A stretch of DNA of 64,000 bases from Caenibacillus caldisaponilyticus (GTDB lineage Bacteria; Bacillota; Bacilli; Bacillales; Sporolactobacillaceae): contig NZ_BDDQ01000030.1 in the NCBI RefSeq assembly GCF_002003465.1, positions 45,610 through 109,609 of the forward strand, written 5' to 3'. This document shows, piece after piece, positions 17,396 to 26,209 of the stretch. The position numbers were made by a program, and so were the translations under genes. The stretch's first letter is position 1. Every line of letters begins with the position of its first letter. Below the pieces are notes generated by a model. That model saw only the letters and a list, made by a program, of their open reading frames with translations. It searched no databases and had not been told where the DNA came from.

Positions 17396-18292
17396 ATGAA
17401 GGTCATCGATCTTACGGCTTTCCGTAGAAACAAGTGGATTGGAAACGACCGCGAGCAGCTTCGAGAGGCGGATGATTATTACGAGTATTGCTTCATTCCC
17501 GAATATGAAATGGCGTTTGACGAGTTCAAAATCGACGGCGTTCAAGTAAGGGACATCATTGCGAACATCTTGACCTTGAAGTCCAAGACGTTGCTCGTCA
17601 GCGTTTCCTTTCCGAAACCTTGTGAGATCCCTGACATCATCGACTGGTTTGGAAACCATATCGTCTCTTTTAATGAAAAAGATGCGAAGGGATATTTCGC
17701 GGCACAGGCGGCGGAGATCCTCGATGGCGTCCGCTTAAGAGGAGAGCCCGTCGTCTTATGCAAGAGGGGCCGGAAAAAGCTTTATTACGATCCAAGCGAA
17801 TTTGCGGAAGTAACGGAACATTATCACTATTTTTACCGACAAGTGGATCCCGGAAAAATGGCTGAAATCGAATTTATGACCATTGATGAATCCATTGATG
17901 AAAACGTCGACGACATGATGACAGAGAAGGATTGGTTTGAACTCGACATGCAGGCTCTGGGGCTTGACAAAGATGATGTGTTGGACAGTTCATCTACTCT
18001 TCCTGAGGATGATTGGGATGAAGAGGACGACGAAATTAACGAAGATTGGGAGGAAAAGCTTGCCAGGGTATCCACCCTTCGAATATTAGATTCGGAGTTT
18101 AGAGGAAATAACCTTGCGGTGGCTGTTATAGCCGATGATCCCATTGAATTAGAGGGCACGGGGGCATTAAATTGTGCCAAGGAATATGCGGAAGATAAAG
18201 GTTTTACCACCTTTGTTAAAGCAGACGATATCGAAATTCGCGGGCAGAATGAACCTTGCCGCCGAATATTCCATTTTATCTCAGATGAATAG
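17396..18292 (+). CDS. Unrecognised acidic protein upstream of SF2 helicase
   Basis: A 298-residue soluble protein that I do not recognise. GGGAGGGG precedes ATG 17396. Residues ~1-170 look like a mixed alpha/beta domain (FDEFKIDGVQVRDIIANILT, CEIPDIIDWFG). Residues ~175-225 are a strongly acidic linker rich in Asp and Glu (DWDEEDDEINEDWEE). Residues ~226-298 form a second domain starting STLRILDSEFRGNNLAVAVI. No transmembrane segment or signal peptide is visible, and no clear catalytic motif. It ends 230 bases before the helicase gene on the same strand and may be functionally linked to it, although the helicase has its own promoter. Confidence 0.75.
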   Translation: MKVIDLTAFRRNKWIGNDREQLREADDYYEYCFIPEYEMAFDEFKIDGVQVRDIIANILTLKSKTLLVSVSFPKPCEIPDIIDWFGNHIVSFNEKDAKGYFAAQAAEILDGVRLRGEPVVLCKRGRKKLYYDPSEFAEVTEHYHYFYRQVDPGKMAEIEFMTIDESIDENVDDMMTEKDWFELDMQALGLDKDDVLDSSSTLPEDDWDEEDDEINEDWEEKLARVSTLRILDSEFRGNNLAVAVIADDPIELEGTGALNCAKEYAEDKGFTTFVKADDIEIRGQNEPCRRIFHFISDE

Positions 18293-18408
18293 GCCGTTGA
18301 GGCCGTGAGGGTGTGACCCGGCGTATTGGAAGGAAAACCTTCAGGATTGTGTTGTTAGGAAGCCTGAAAACCGATACCTCGAAATCGCCCCATTTTACGG
18401 TTTTTATC

Positions 18409-18427
18409 ATGAAAAAATTTTTTTCAT
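18409..18427. promoter_or_regulatory. AT palindrome upstream of the helicase gene
   Basis: ATGAAAAAATTTTTTTCAT is an almost perfect inverted repeat 45 bases upstream of the helicase -35 element. It could be an operator or an AT-rich protein-binding site; there is no direct evidence for either. Confidence 0.35.
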
Positions 18428-18470
18428 ACCGTCCTGTCTCCGTTTCGACCCGAAAAATTTAAAAAACGCG

Positions 18471-18499
18471 TTTACAAATATAATTAAAAAAATTAAAAT
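18471..18499 (+). promoter_or_regulatory. Promoter of the helicase gene
   Basis: TTTACA (18471-18476), a 17-base spacer and TAAAAT (18494-18499) in a strongly AT-rich segment, 25 bases before the helicase start codon. Confidence 0.7.
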
Positions 18500-18524
18500 A
18501 TATTAAAAAGAAAAAGGTGGCGTC

Positions 18525-21146
18525 ATGATCATGCATATAGAGGGTTGGCGAACCGTAGAAAAAATCAAGATTACGGCAAAAGATAAGAAACTCGTCGAAA
18601 TCGATGACCTGGCATTATCCCCGAAAACGAAAGATTACCTCCGCCGACTATATCAATCCAAGCTGTACATTCATCAAAAAGAAGCGGTCAAGGCCTTTTT
18701 GAATAAAGAGAACGTATGCATGACGACGGGGACTTCTTCCGGAAAAAGTTTGCCTTTTTATATCGGCGGAATGGAAGTCCTCGCGAAAGATCCGAAAGCC
18801 AAAATCATCGCCATATACCCCATGAAAGCGTTGGGCCGCGAGCAGGAGGACAGGTGGAAAGCGGCGATGGAAAAGGCTGGCTTTCCGGTTTCCGTTGGGA
18901 GAATTGACGGTAATGTCGGCGTCAATAAGAGAAAAAGCATTTTGGAAGAATGCCAAATCGTCATCATGACCCCGGATGTAATACATGCATGGCTGCTTTA
19001 CAACGTCAGCGATCGCGCCATTGTGCGTTTCTTGAAATCGGTCGCGTTTATCGTCATTGACGAAGTCCATTCCTATTCCGGCGTGTTCGGTTCGAATTCG
19101 GCTTTTTTATTCCGAAGGTTGAGGCACTTATTGCAACTGTGCGGGCAGTATCCGCAATTCATGTGTGCTTCGGCGACGATCGCACAGCCGGCGGAACATC
19201 TGAAAAAATTGACCGGCGTGGATTTTGTCGTCATCGGCCCTGAAATCGACGGTTCGCCGAGATACGATGTGGAAATCATCATGCTCGATCCGCCCAAAAA
19301 TGCGGATTTTATGACGGAGATGGCGGTTTTTTTCGGTGAAATCGCAAAATTTGACGAGCGGTTTATCGCTTTTGTCGACAGCCGGAAGCAAGCCGAATTG
19401 CTTTCCGCGATCTTGAACCGGAAGAAAAAGAAAAGCGATGAAGAAGCGGAAAGCACGTTGACGGCCGAGCACCTTTTGTCCGCCGACATTTTGCCGTTTC
19501 GCGCCGGCTATGAAGTGCAGGACCGCGAAACCATCCAGCGCCGCCTTTCGGACGGTACGTTGAAAGGCGTGATCAGCACGAGCGCTTTGGAACTCGGCAT
19601 CGACATCCCTAATCTCGATATTGCGGTTTTGGTCGGCGTTCCGACGTCTTTGACGAGCCTGTATCAAAGGATCGGGAGAATCGGCCGCCACAGGGAAGGC
19701 AAGGTCTTTGTGATCAATAACGGTAGCACTTTTAACGAAATGATTTTTGATCACCCGCAAACGTTGTTGGAAAGGCCGATGAAAGAAAGTTCGTTGTATC
19801 TGGAAAACCCGAGGATGCAATACATCCATGCCCTGTGCCTGGCGCGGCTCGGGGGCGAGCACGACCAATTGTGCCAAATGATCGGAAAAGCGGATGAAGA
19901 AAAATTCCAATCGGCTGTCGAGTTTCCGGAAGGGTTCATTCGTCTTTGCCAAAAAGAAAGGATCGGGGAAATCCCTGTTGATCTGAGGGAGATGAAAGCG
20001 GAGGCGGGGGAAGATCCGAACCATACCTTTCCATTGAGGGACGTCGAAAGCCAGTTTAAAGTCGAACTGAAACAAGGTCCTGTTCAAAGAGATCTCGGAT
20101 CGTTGTCATATGCCCAAGTTCTTAGAGAAGCTTACCCCGGCGCCGTTTATTATTATACGACCCAAGCGTATAGGGTTTACAAAGTGAATCAGCATACCAA
20201 AGTGATCACTGTCCGGCAGGAAAGGCAATATACGACGAGTCCGCAGTCCCTTCCCATCCTGGTGTTTCCGAATATTTCGGAAGACAATGTTTATCGCTCG
20301 GTCACATACGGGGATTTATTGGTGTTCGAATGCAACATCCAGGTCAGGGAGTCCGTTTCCGGTTTTAAAGAGCAACGCGGCCCGACGACGTTAAGGAGAA
20401 CGTATCCGTTGACTGATCCCGTGACATATGACGTTCATCGCTTCACGCGCAATTATTTTACGAGCGGTGTAATCCTTCTTCATCCGGTATTCAACAATGA
20501 AAACGTCGAAGTCGACAAACTGGCCGAAATCCTCTGCGACAGCTTTTTGATAAAAATACCGTTTGACCGGCAAGATGTGGAATGGGCGATCGATAAAGTC
20601 AGGACGGACAAACCTCCATATATCAAAGAAAGCTCGAAATTCATCGCGATCTTTGACAAAACTTACGGAAGTTTGCGATTGTCCGGGCATCTCATGAAGG
20701 ATGATACGCTTGGCGACGTTTTGGAACAAGCGATCAAGTTGGCAAAAATCAAGGAAAAAGAAGGGAAAATCACGGGCGCCACAACCGGAGCGTTGCTGGA
20801 ATTATCCCGCCTCTCCGCAAACGGTGCTCGACCGATTTCGCTCGGCGGAGAGGAAATCGGCGACCTTGGGGATATGTTACATAAGATTATTTTGCCGAAC
20901 AGCAAGGGGCTCGTGACTTATGAGTCGAACCGTGAATTTTTGATTGAGCGTGTCTTTTTCAGCCCCAGGACTTCCGAGCTGATGTACGGGGGCCGGTATC
21001 TCGACCAAAAAACGGCCGAAGGCAACCTCACCATTTCGATTCCGGCAAGCAAAATCTTGGAAATCCCCGGGGAAAGCCAAACCGGTTTTTACAATTTGGA
21101 GACCGGGGAAATTCTCGAAACGCTGCCGGAGAAATCCCTGTCCTGA
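18525..21146 (+). CDS. DEAD/DEAH superfamily 2 helicase (YprA/Lhr-like)
   Basis: An 873-residue SF2 helicase. Motif I is TTGTSSGKS (~residues 66-74), motif Ia YPMKALGREQ, motif II IDEVHS (~178), motif III ASAT, and motif VI YQRIGRIGRH. Between motifs IV and V, ISTSALELGIDIPNLD is typical of YprA/MrfA and Lhr relatives, as is the beta-rich REAYPGAVYYYTTQAYRVYK segment after the core. In contrast to MrfA and DISARM DrmB, the C-terminal part has no four-cysteine (DUF1998) zinc cluster. It has its own promoter and lies between an unknown acidic protein and a nuclease, so a role in defence or DNA repair is likely but inferred. I could not match it to Hachiman, Druantia or DISARM helicases by sight. 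Confidence 0.85.
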   Translation: MIMHIEGWRTVEKIKITAKDKKLVEIDDLALSPKTKDYLRRLYQSKLYIHQKEAVKAFLNKENVCMTTGTSSGKSLPFYIGGMEVLAKDPKAKIIAIYPMKALGREQEDRWKAAMEKAGFPVSVGRIDGNVGVNKRKSILEECQIVIMTPDVIHAWLLYNVSDRAIVRFLKSVAFIVIDEVHSYSGVFGSNSAFLFRRLRHLLQLCGQYPQFMCASATIAQPAEHLKKLTGVDFVVIGPEIDGSPRYDVEIIMLDPPKNADFMTEMAVFFGEIAKFDERFIAFVDSRKQAELLSAILNRKKKKSDEEAESTLTAEHLLSADILPFRAGYEVQDRETIQRRLSDGTLKGVISTSALELGIDIPNLDIAVLVGVPTSLTSLYQRIGRIGRHREGKVFVINNGSTFNEMIFDHPQTLLERPMKESSLYLENPRMQYIHALCLARLGGEHDQLCQMIGKADEEKFQSAVEFPEGFIRLCQKERIGEIPVDLREMKAEAGEDPNHTFPLRDVESQFKVELKQGPVQRDLGSLSYAQVLREAYPGAVYYYTTQAYRVYKVNQHTKVITVRQERQYTTSPQSLPILVFPNISEDNVYRSVTYGDLLVFECNIQVRESVSGFKEQRGPTTLRRTYPLTDPVTYDVHRFTRNYFTSGVILLHPVFNNENVEVDKLAEILCDSFLIKIPFDRQDVEWAIDKVRTDKPPYIKESSKFIAIFDKTYGSLRLSGHLMKDDTLGDVLEQAIKLAKIKEKEGKITGATTGALLELSRLSANGARPISLGGEEIGDLGDMLHKIILPNSKGLVTYESNREFLIERVFFSPRTSELMYGGRYLDQKTAEGNLTISIPASKILEIPGESQTGFYNLETGEILETLPEKSLS

Positions 21147-21343
21147 TTACACGTCCTTGCTGACAGAACGCCGCTCATCTCGGACGGGTCGATAATATGG
21201 ATAATGGCGGACATGCAGACAATCATTTTCTTTTATTTTTCTTAGAAAGACTGCATTATTAAATCGCTGCGATCAAGGTTGTTGAACAGGAGTAGTATAA
21301 ACGTCAGCAAGCATTTCATTTTTCGTTTAAGGAGGAAGAATCT

Positions 21344-22273
21344 TTGGCGAGCTACCTCATTCCTTATGTTGACCCGAAACGAAATGATTTGGAAGAGGAT
21401 CCTTTATTCTCAGAATATACATACGGTGACAGTGGGAGAAGGGGAAAAATATTGAAGACCAGGGTTTCAAAAGGGGATTATCTCTTCTTCCATACGACGA
21501 TACAAAATATGAGATATATCACCGCTTACTATTTTGTTGAAGAAGTAATGGACATAAACAAAGCGAGAGAAGACTCGACGATTGTAACGAAATACAATAA
21601 TCCGCATTTGCGAAGTGCGCAATATCATAGAGATAACGAAGTGATTGTTTTCGGCAATCCGATAAAATCTTTGATCTTGCAGATTCCACTGGAGATAAAC
21701 AAGGCATTGTTAAGGGAACTAAATATTCCGTTCAATCCTTCGAAAAATCAAACCGAGTTGGCCGCCATTTCTTCTCGATTGAGAAATTGGGTTAGATTGG
21801 ATGCGAATCAGGCGGATTTGCTGAGGAAGAAGATTGATGATTTAAATCAGAAGAGTTATTTAAAACGAAAACTGCTTTCAAATGATGAAATCCGCCAAAT
21901 ATTGGAACGAGATATCGAACAATTTATTGCGGAAAATCCGACGGTTCTGGGAAAAAATATGCTCTTTATAGACAAACAAGTTGTCCTACGCGATGGAAGA
22001 AGACTGGATTTATTGATCCAAGATAAAGAATCCAAACAAAAATATATTGTTGAAATTAAAAAGGGCGAGATAGGTCCTGAAGTGATAAAACAGATCAAGG
22101 CGTATATCAAGGTTTATCAACGTGATAAAGGTGAAGGGGATATGAAAGGTATCGTCGTATGCAAAGGGTTTTTGCCGCATTTTGAAGATGAAATAATCAA
22201 TCAAGCGAAACGGGAAGGCTTAAGGATATACATTTATGGTTGGATGTTTGCTTTACAACGTATTCCAACATAA
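21344..22273 (+). CDS. PD-(D/E)XK nuclease domain protein (NucS/DUF91-like C-terminus)
   Basis: A 309-residue protein with two parts. Residues 1-~130 form a small alpha/beta domain (ILKTRVSKGDYLFFHTT, YITAYYFVEEV) resembling the base-modification-associated Nmad-type or ASCH-like domains. Residues ~185-300 hold a NucS-like nuclease: ERDIEQFIAENP, then RRLDLLIQD (Asp), IVEIKKG (ExK) and QIKAYIKVY (Gln). All core residues are present, so it should be catalytically competent. The TTG start at 21344 has AAGGAGGAAG upstream. The neighbours are a helicase on the left and, past IS debris, an McrBC-like pair, so a role in restriction is inferred. Confidence 0.8.
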   Translation: MASYLIPYVDPKRNDLEEDPLFSEYTYGDSGRRGKILKTRVSKGDYLFFHTTIQNMRYITAYYFVEEVMDINKAREDSTIVTKYNNPHLRSAQYHRDNEVIVFGNPIKSLILQIPLEINKALLRELNIPFNPSKNQTELAAISSRLRNWVRLDANQADLLRKKIDDLNQKSYLKRKLLSNDEIRQILERDIEQFIAENPTVLGKNMLFIDKQVVLRDGRRLDLLIQDKESKQKYIVEIKKGEIGPEVIKQIKAYIKVYQRDKGEGDMKGIVVCKGFLPHFEDEIINQAKREGLRIYIYGWMFALQRIPT

Positions 22274-22289
22274 TTTCATATGATTTGTT

Positions 22290-23060
22290 CGAAAAAAATT
22301 GAAAGTGGTCGTACCGTTCCCGCTCCAGCGCCGTTCAATTCCGTAACGCCCGGCCGGATTTGAGATTGGCCCATTTCACGTCCCATACATTGACGGCAAA
22401 AACTTGTGCGATCATCGCCTTGATTCCGCCGGGAAGCGTAAACCCGTTGTAAAGGGCGTAATTCAAAATCAAAAGAGGTAATCAAGGCGCGGGCGTAAAC
22501 GGCGACCAAGGTGATGCCGAAGCTGCGGATCATCCATTTTTGATGTTCTTTGAACTTTCGATCGGCGGTCGCGCAAAAACCTTTACAGCAAGTGAAAAGC
22601 CAGACAGCGTACAAAGCGAGAAAGGACATCGCTTAGGTGTAATCCTTTTCGTAATATATGACCGGGAAGGCCAGAACGCCGCTGAGAAGAATGCTCACGA
22701 CGTAAATCTTGCCGGGATTGCGATGCACGGACGGTTTCTGCCGGCGGATGGGGTGCAAGAATTGGAAAAAGCCGGTGATCAGGCGATGAACGCGAGCGCG
22801 ATGTGTGCGACCACGCATAACTATATCAACACAAGCCTCGACAATAAAGGATATTGGACGGCGAATGGGGTAATCGGAATGCGGCTTTTGTTCGGATCCA
22901 AGGTGAAGCACGGGGTGGAAAACGGGATCATGATTCAGAGCGACACGATCAACAACAGCCACCAGCTCTTTATCACTTTCATCTTCTCGACCTTCTTGTG
23001 CGTTTATTTGTGGCACATCCGGATCCGTTTTGTGATAAACCGTATGTTTACAGCATAACG
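22290..23060 (-). pseudogene. Decayed DUF2306 family membrane protein
   Basis: Read on the - strand, pieces of one membrane protein appear in three frames: KSWWLLLIVSL and MIPFSTPCFTLDPN near 22900-22980, then HRNPGKIYVVSILLSG near 22700, a stop, and MSFLALYAVWLFTCCKGF to KEHQKWMIRSFGITL near 22530-22630. HQKWMIRSF and GKIYVVSI are DUF2306 landmarks. Several in-frame stops and frame changes show it is dead. It separates the nuclease gene from the McrBC-like genes and is transcribed (if at all) against them. Confidence 0.65.
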
Positions 23061-23115
23061 CGTGATCCTTAACGCTTTCTAAATCAATTCTTAATAAATT
23101 ATAACTAAGGAATGC

Positions 23116-23356
23116 TGAACAAATAAAATATCCTTGATTTACAAGGATTTTCAGTCTTGTTTGTCGAAATCAAATGCAAGGGTTTTATCACCCATTCTGC
23201 AAAAACCTTGCACTTGGAGGCTCCTGCTTTGTATAAAAGATCGGAAAACCAACTTATTTTGTCGGATGACTTTTTCTTGCCGTTTGGCGGCAAATTGAAT
23301 AAAGACAATCGTTGGGTCAAACTCGCCCAATGGATTTCAATTTATTCCGTCTAAAA
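23116..23356 (+). mobile_element. IS5/IS1182-type transposase N-terminal remnant
   Basis: The frame 23157-23354 contains SENQLILSDDFFLPFGGKLN followed by KDNRWVKLAQW, the conserved N-terminus of a transposase family common in Bacillus and Geobacillus. It breaks off after about 15 more bases with an unrelated ending (ISIYSV, stop). The remaining ~400 residues are absent. The upstream ~40 bases may belong to the element's left end. Confidence 0.65.
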
Positions 23357-23533
23357 AATGACCATAACATGCTTGATTTCATTATAAACATCCAGAAAAA
23401 GGTATTGATATATTGGGATGACTTAGAAAAATCTTACGAGGTAAAAAAGTCGGTATTAACATATTTATGAAAGGGATTATACAGGAATTAAATATGTTGC
23501 TAAAAAATAGGTTTTAGTTTCACTTGGAGGCCG
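23357..23533. other. AT-rich leader of the McrBC-like operon
   Basis: Strongly AT-rich sequence between the IS remnant and the McrB-like gene, likely to hold its promoter; no hexamer pair with standard spacing stands out. Confidence 0.3.
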
Positions 23534-26209
23534 ATGATGATCAAACAAAGTTACAGCTGGTCAAAACCTGATGATAAACCAAATTTGATTGGCATCAAGA
23601 AGGTCGATTGGTCGGTCTTCGAATATGGCTCGACCATTCCTTCAGAGTTTCATGCCGACTTCGATGAGGCAAACGGTGGATACCATCTTGCAAAAGGGGA
23701 TAAACATGAGATAAAACTCATTTTTGATGACCGGGCTTTTGATGCGCTTTTAGTCAATGTGGATCGCAAAAATATTGGGGATACTTACCAAATTCGTTAT
23801 GACAACAATAAAGAACTAAAAACGTTTTTAAAAGAAATGTTGAATTCGAGTTATCGGTATTTATTAGAAGTGCGTTCAGTGAACGAAAATACGAAAAAAG
23901 TTGCTCACGTTCCGGATGAAATAAGTGAGTTCATGGAGTTTTATCAAACGGGGACTCCATTTATATATCGTGTTGTCTTAAAGGTTTATCAGCCATCAAA
24001 CACGACTTTTCCACATTTTTGGTGGGTGAATCAAGGAAAAACACATGAAGTCGAAAAAAGTAGTGGAATTTTATGGGCACCGAAAGTAAGTAAAAGTGGA
24101 GTTGCATTTGCTCATCATACGGATTTGACGAAGGCAAAGCCTGGTGATTTAGTATTCGTTTATGCAGTCGGGCAAATTAGAGCAATTGCTAAGGTCGATG
24201 AATCAGCGCTTGAAAAGCCCAAGCCAAAAGAGATTGCTTCGGATGCATGGCAACAGGACGGTTACTTGTTACCCGTGAGTTATTATGAACTTAAATCGCC
24301 GATAACGAAAGATGAAATTCCCCTTGAATGGAGAATCACAGAAGATGGGCCTTTTGACCGGAATGGGAATGTAAAGCAAGGATATTTTTTCTCTGTGTCG
24401 GATGATTTTGTTCAGAAACTCTATCATAAATTTAAAGAACGATTCCCAGAAGGTGTGGCTTATAATTCCTTCAGACCTCGTTCAGAAGCGATACTTGAGA
24501 CCAAGGACTTTCATGATGGCAAATCAACTCATGAAAAATTGGCTGAACCTTTTAATTCCATATTCATTGAGTATGGTAAAGCGGAACAGTGTTTTGATTT
24601 GATGCGGGAGACCGCTAAAAGACTAGGAATTCGTAGCGAAAGTGATCCACGTCTATCCGTTACCTATCGGAAAGATATGCGTTCGATTCATTTTAATTTT
24701 TGTTCATGGTTAATTTTGGGATTTAAAAAATTACGAGATGGACAAGTTGGCGTTCAACTTCCCCTTCTTATTGAGGAAACGGGTAATATCAAAGGGATGA
24801 TCGAAGAAGATTACATTTATCAACAGAAGATCAATGAAAAACCGGTGAGGCTTTATACAGTTAGTATAGAAGCCTATCAAGATATAGATTCGGGCGTGCA
24901 GGAAGCATACCTTCGGACTATTGATTTTGTAAAAACTAGATTTGCAAATTATAGTAAAACACCTTATCGAAGAAATCATTTAGATATTTTGGGTGCAGCG
25001 ATATTTGATTTAGCAGCTCGTGAGAAACTATTAAAAAATGGGATAGATCCCGATATATTAAAAAGTGAATCCATCGAACCATCGAATTATTTTACGACTT
25101 TTGATTCGGATCAAGCCCTTATTGACCACATTCACAGCTATATATCAAGTAAAGGTTTCTACTACTCCAAAGAAAATGTCATAAACTTATTTCTTGCGTT
25201 AAAAACAAAACCATTTGTCATATTATCCGGAATTTCCGGGACGGGGAAAACACAAATTGTCCGTTATTTTGCGGAGAGTTTGGGGGCGACGAAAGAGAAT
25301 GGCCGTTTTACAATGATCCCGGTTCGACCGGATTGGAGCGACGGATCGGATCTTTTGGGTTACACGAATCTTAAGGGTAAGTTCCAACCCGGACCTTTAA
25401 CCCGTGTGTTGCGGGAAGCTTCAAGACCGGAAAATAGGAATAAACCTTTCTTCGTTTTGTTGGATGAGATGAACTTGGCACGGGTGGAATATTATTTCAG
25501 TGATTTTCTCAGCATTATGGAAAGCCGCGACTGGAAGGGCGATCGGATCGTAACGGATTCCATTGAGCTTGATAAAGGGTTAGAAGAGCGGGTGACGATG
25601 CCCGACAATGTTTATATTATCGGTACGGTAAATATGGACGAAACGACGCATCCGTTTAGCCAAAAAGTGTTGGATCGTGCCAATACCATTGAGTTCAATG
25701 AGGTCAAACTGGATCATTTTGAATTTCTCGAAGAGGAAAAGCAGTTTCCACGACCCGCCTTGGTGTCGAATGCAGTTCTTCGGGGCGAATATATTCGATT
25801 AAAAGATGCCTATCGTGAAGCGAAAGACTTGATCTATCGCATCACTGGAAAGCTCGTAGAGGTGAATGCCATCTTAAACGAGATAAACGCGTCTTTCGGT
25901 TATCGGGTAAGGGACGAAATTTGCTTTTATATGATACACAATGAAAAAGCGGGGCTATTGACCGAGGATGTAGCTTTCGACCTACAGCTGTGCCAAAAAA
26001 TATTGCCACGGCTTTCGGGAAGTGATGAGCGGACAGATCGGGTTCTCAAGCAACTTTATCGCTTCTGTACGAACCGCATCATTGAGGAAGATCGCATTGA
26101 CAACTTGAAAGAAGATCTGAATCATGCCCCCTATCCGAAATCAGCGGCGAAATTGGCCGATATGATATGGAGGCTGCAGAACGATGGCTTCACGTCCTTC
26201 TGGTTCTGA
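23534..26209 (+). CDS. McrB-like AAA+ GTPase/ATPase with multi-module N-terminus
   Basis: An 891-residue protein. Residues 1-~145 contain IPSEFHADFDEANGGYHL and IGDTYQIRYDNNKELKTFLK, resembling a module found at the N-terminus of some HNH and McrA-type endonucleases. Residues ~158-290 are EVE-like (HFWWVNQGKTHEVEKSSG, LWAPKVSKSG, AKPGDLVFVYAVGQIRAIAK), a fold that reads modified bases. Residues ~336-490 resemble an MrcB/DUF3578-type linker. Residues ~540-800 are the AAA+ motor: Walker A GISGTGKT (~566), Walker B LLDEMNLA (~643) and GTVNMDETTHPF (~696). It should be the specificity and motor subunit of a modification-dependent (type IV-like) restriction complex with the next gene, which it overlaps by 26 bases. 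The start has TTGGAGG upstream. The first half is visibly AT-richer than the second. Confidence 0.88.
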   Translation: MMIKQSYSWSKPDDKPNLIGIKKVDWSVFEYGSTIPSEFHADFDEANGGYHLAKGDKHEIKLIFDDRAFDALLVNVDRKNIGDTYQIRYDNNKELKTFLKEMLNSSYRYLLEVRSVNENTKKVAHVPDEISEFMEFYQTGTPFIYRVVLKVYQPSNTTFPHFWWVNQGKTHEVEKSSGILWAPKVSKSGVAFAHHTDLTKAKPGDLVFVYAVGQIRAIAKVDESALEKPKPKEIASDAWQQDGYLLPVSYYELKSPITKDEIPLEWRITEDGPFDRNGNVKQGYFFSVSDDFVQKLYHKFKERFPEGVAYNSFRPRSEAILETKDFHDGKSTHEKLAEPFNSIFIEYGKAEQCFDLMRETAKRLGIRSESDPRLSVTYRKDMRSIHFNFCSWLILGFKKLRDGQVGVQLPLLIEETGNIKGMIEEDYIYQQKINEKPVRLYTVSIEAYQDIDSGVQEAYLRTIDFVKTRFANYSKTPYRRNHLDILGAAIFDLAAREKLLKNGIDPDILKSESIEPSNYFTTFDSDQALIDHIHSYISSKGFYYSKENVINLFLALKTKPFVILSGISGTGKTQIVRYFAESLGATKENGRFTMIPVRPDWSDGSDLLGYTNLKGKFQPGPLTRVLREASRPENRNKPFFVLLDEMNLARVEYYFSDFLSIMESRDWKGDRIVTDSIELDKGLEERVTMPDNVYIIGTVNMDETTHPFSQKVLDRANTIEFNEVKLDHFEFLEEEKQFPRPALVSNAVLRGEYIRLKDAYREAKDLIYRITGKLVEVNAILNEINASFGYRVRDEICFYMIHNEKAGLLTEDVAFDLQLCQKILPRLSGSDERTDRVLKQLYRFCTNRIIEEDRIDNLKEDLNHAPYPKSAAKLADMIWRLQNDGFTSFWF

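Noticed and set aside
19128..20087. 319-codon open frame on the - strand inside the helicase gene
   Set aside because: Antisense shadow; the + strand carries clear helicase motifs and the antisense product has no recognisable features.
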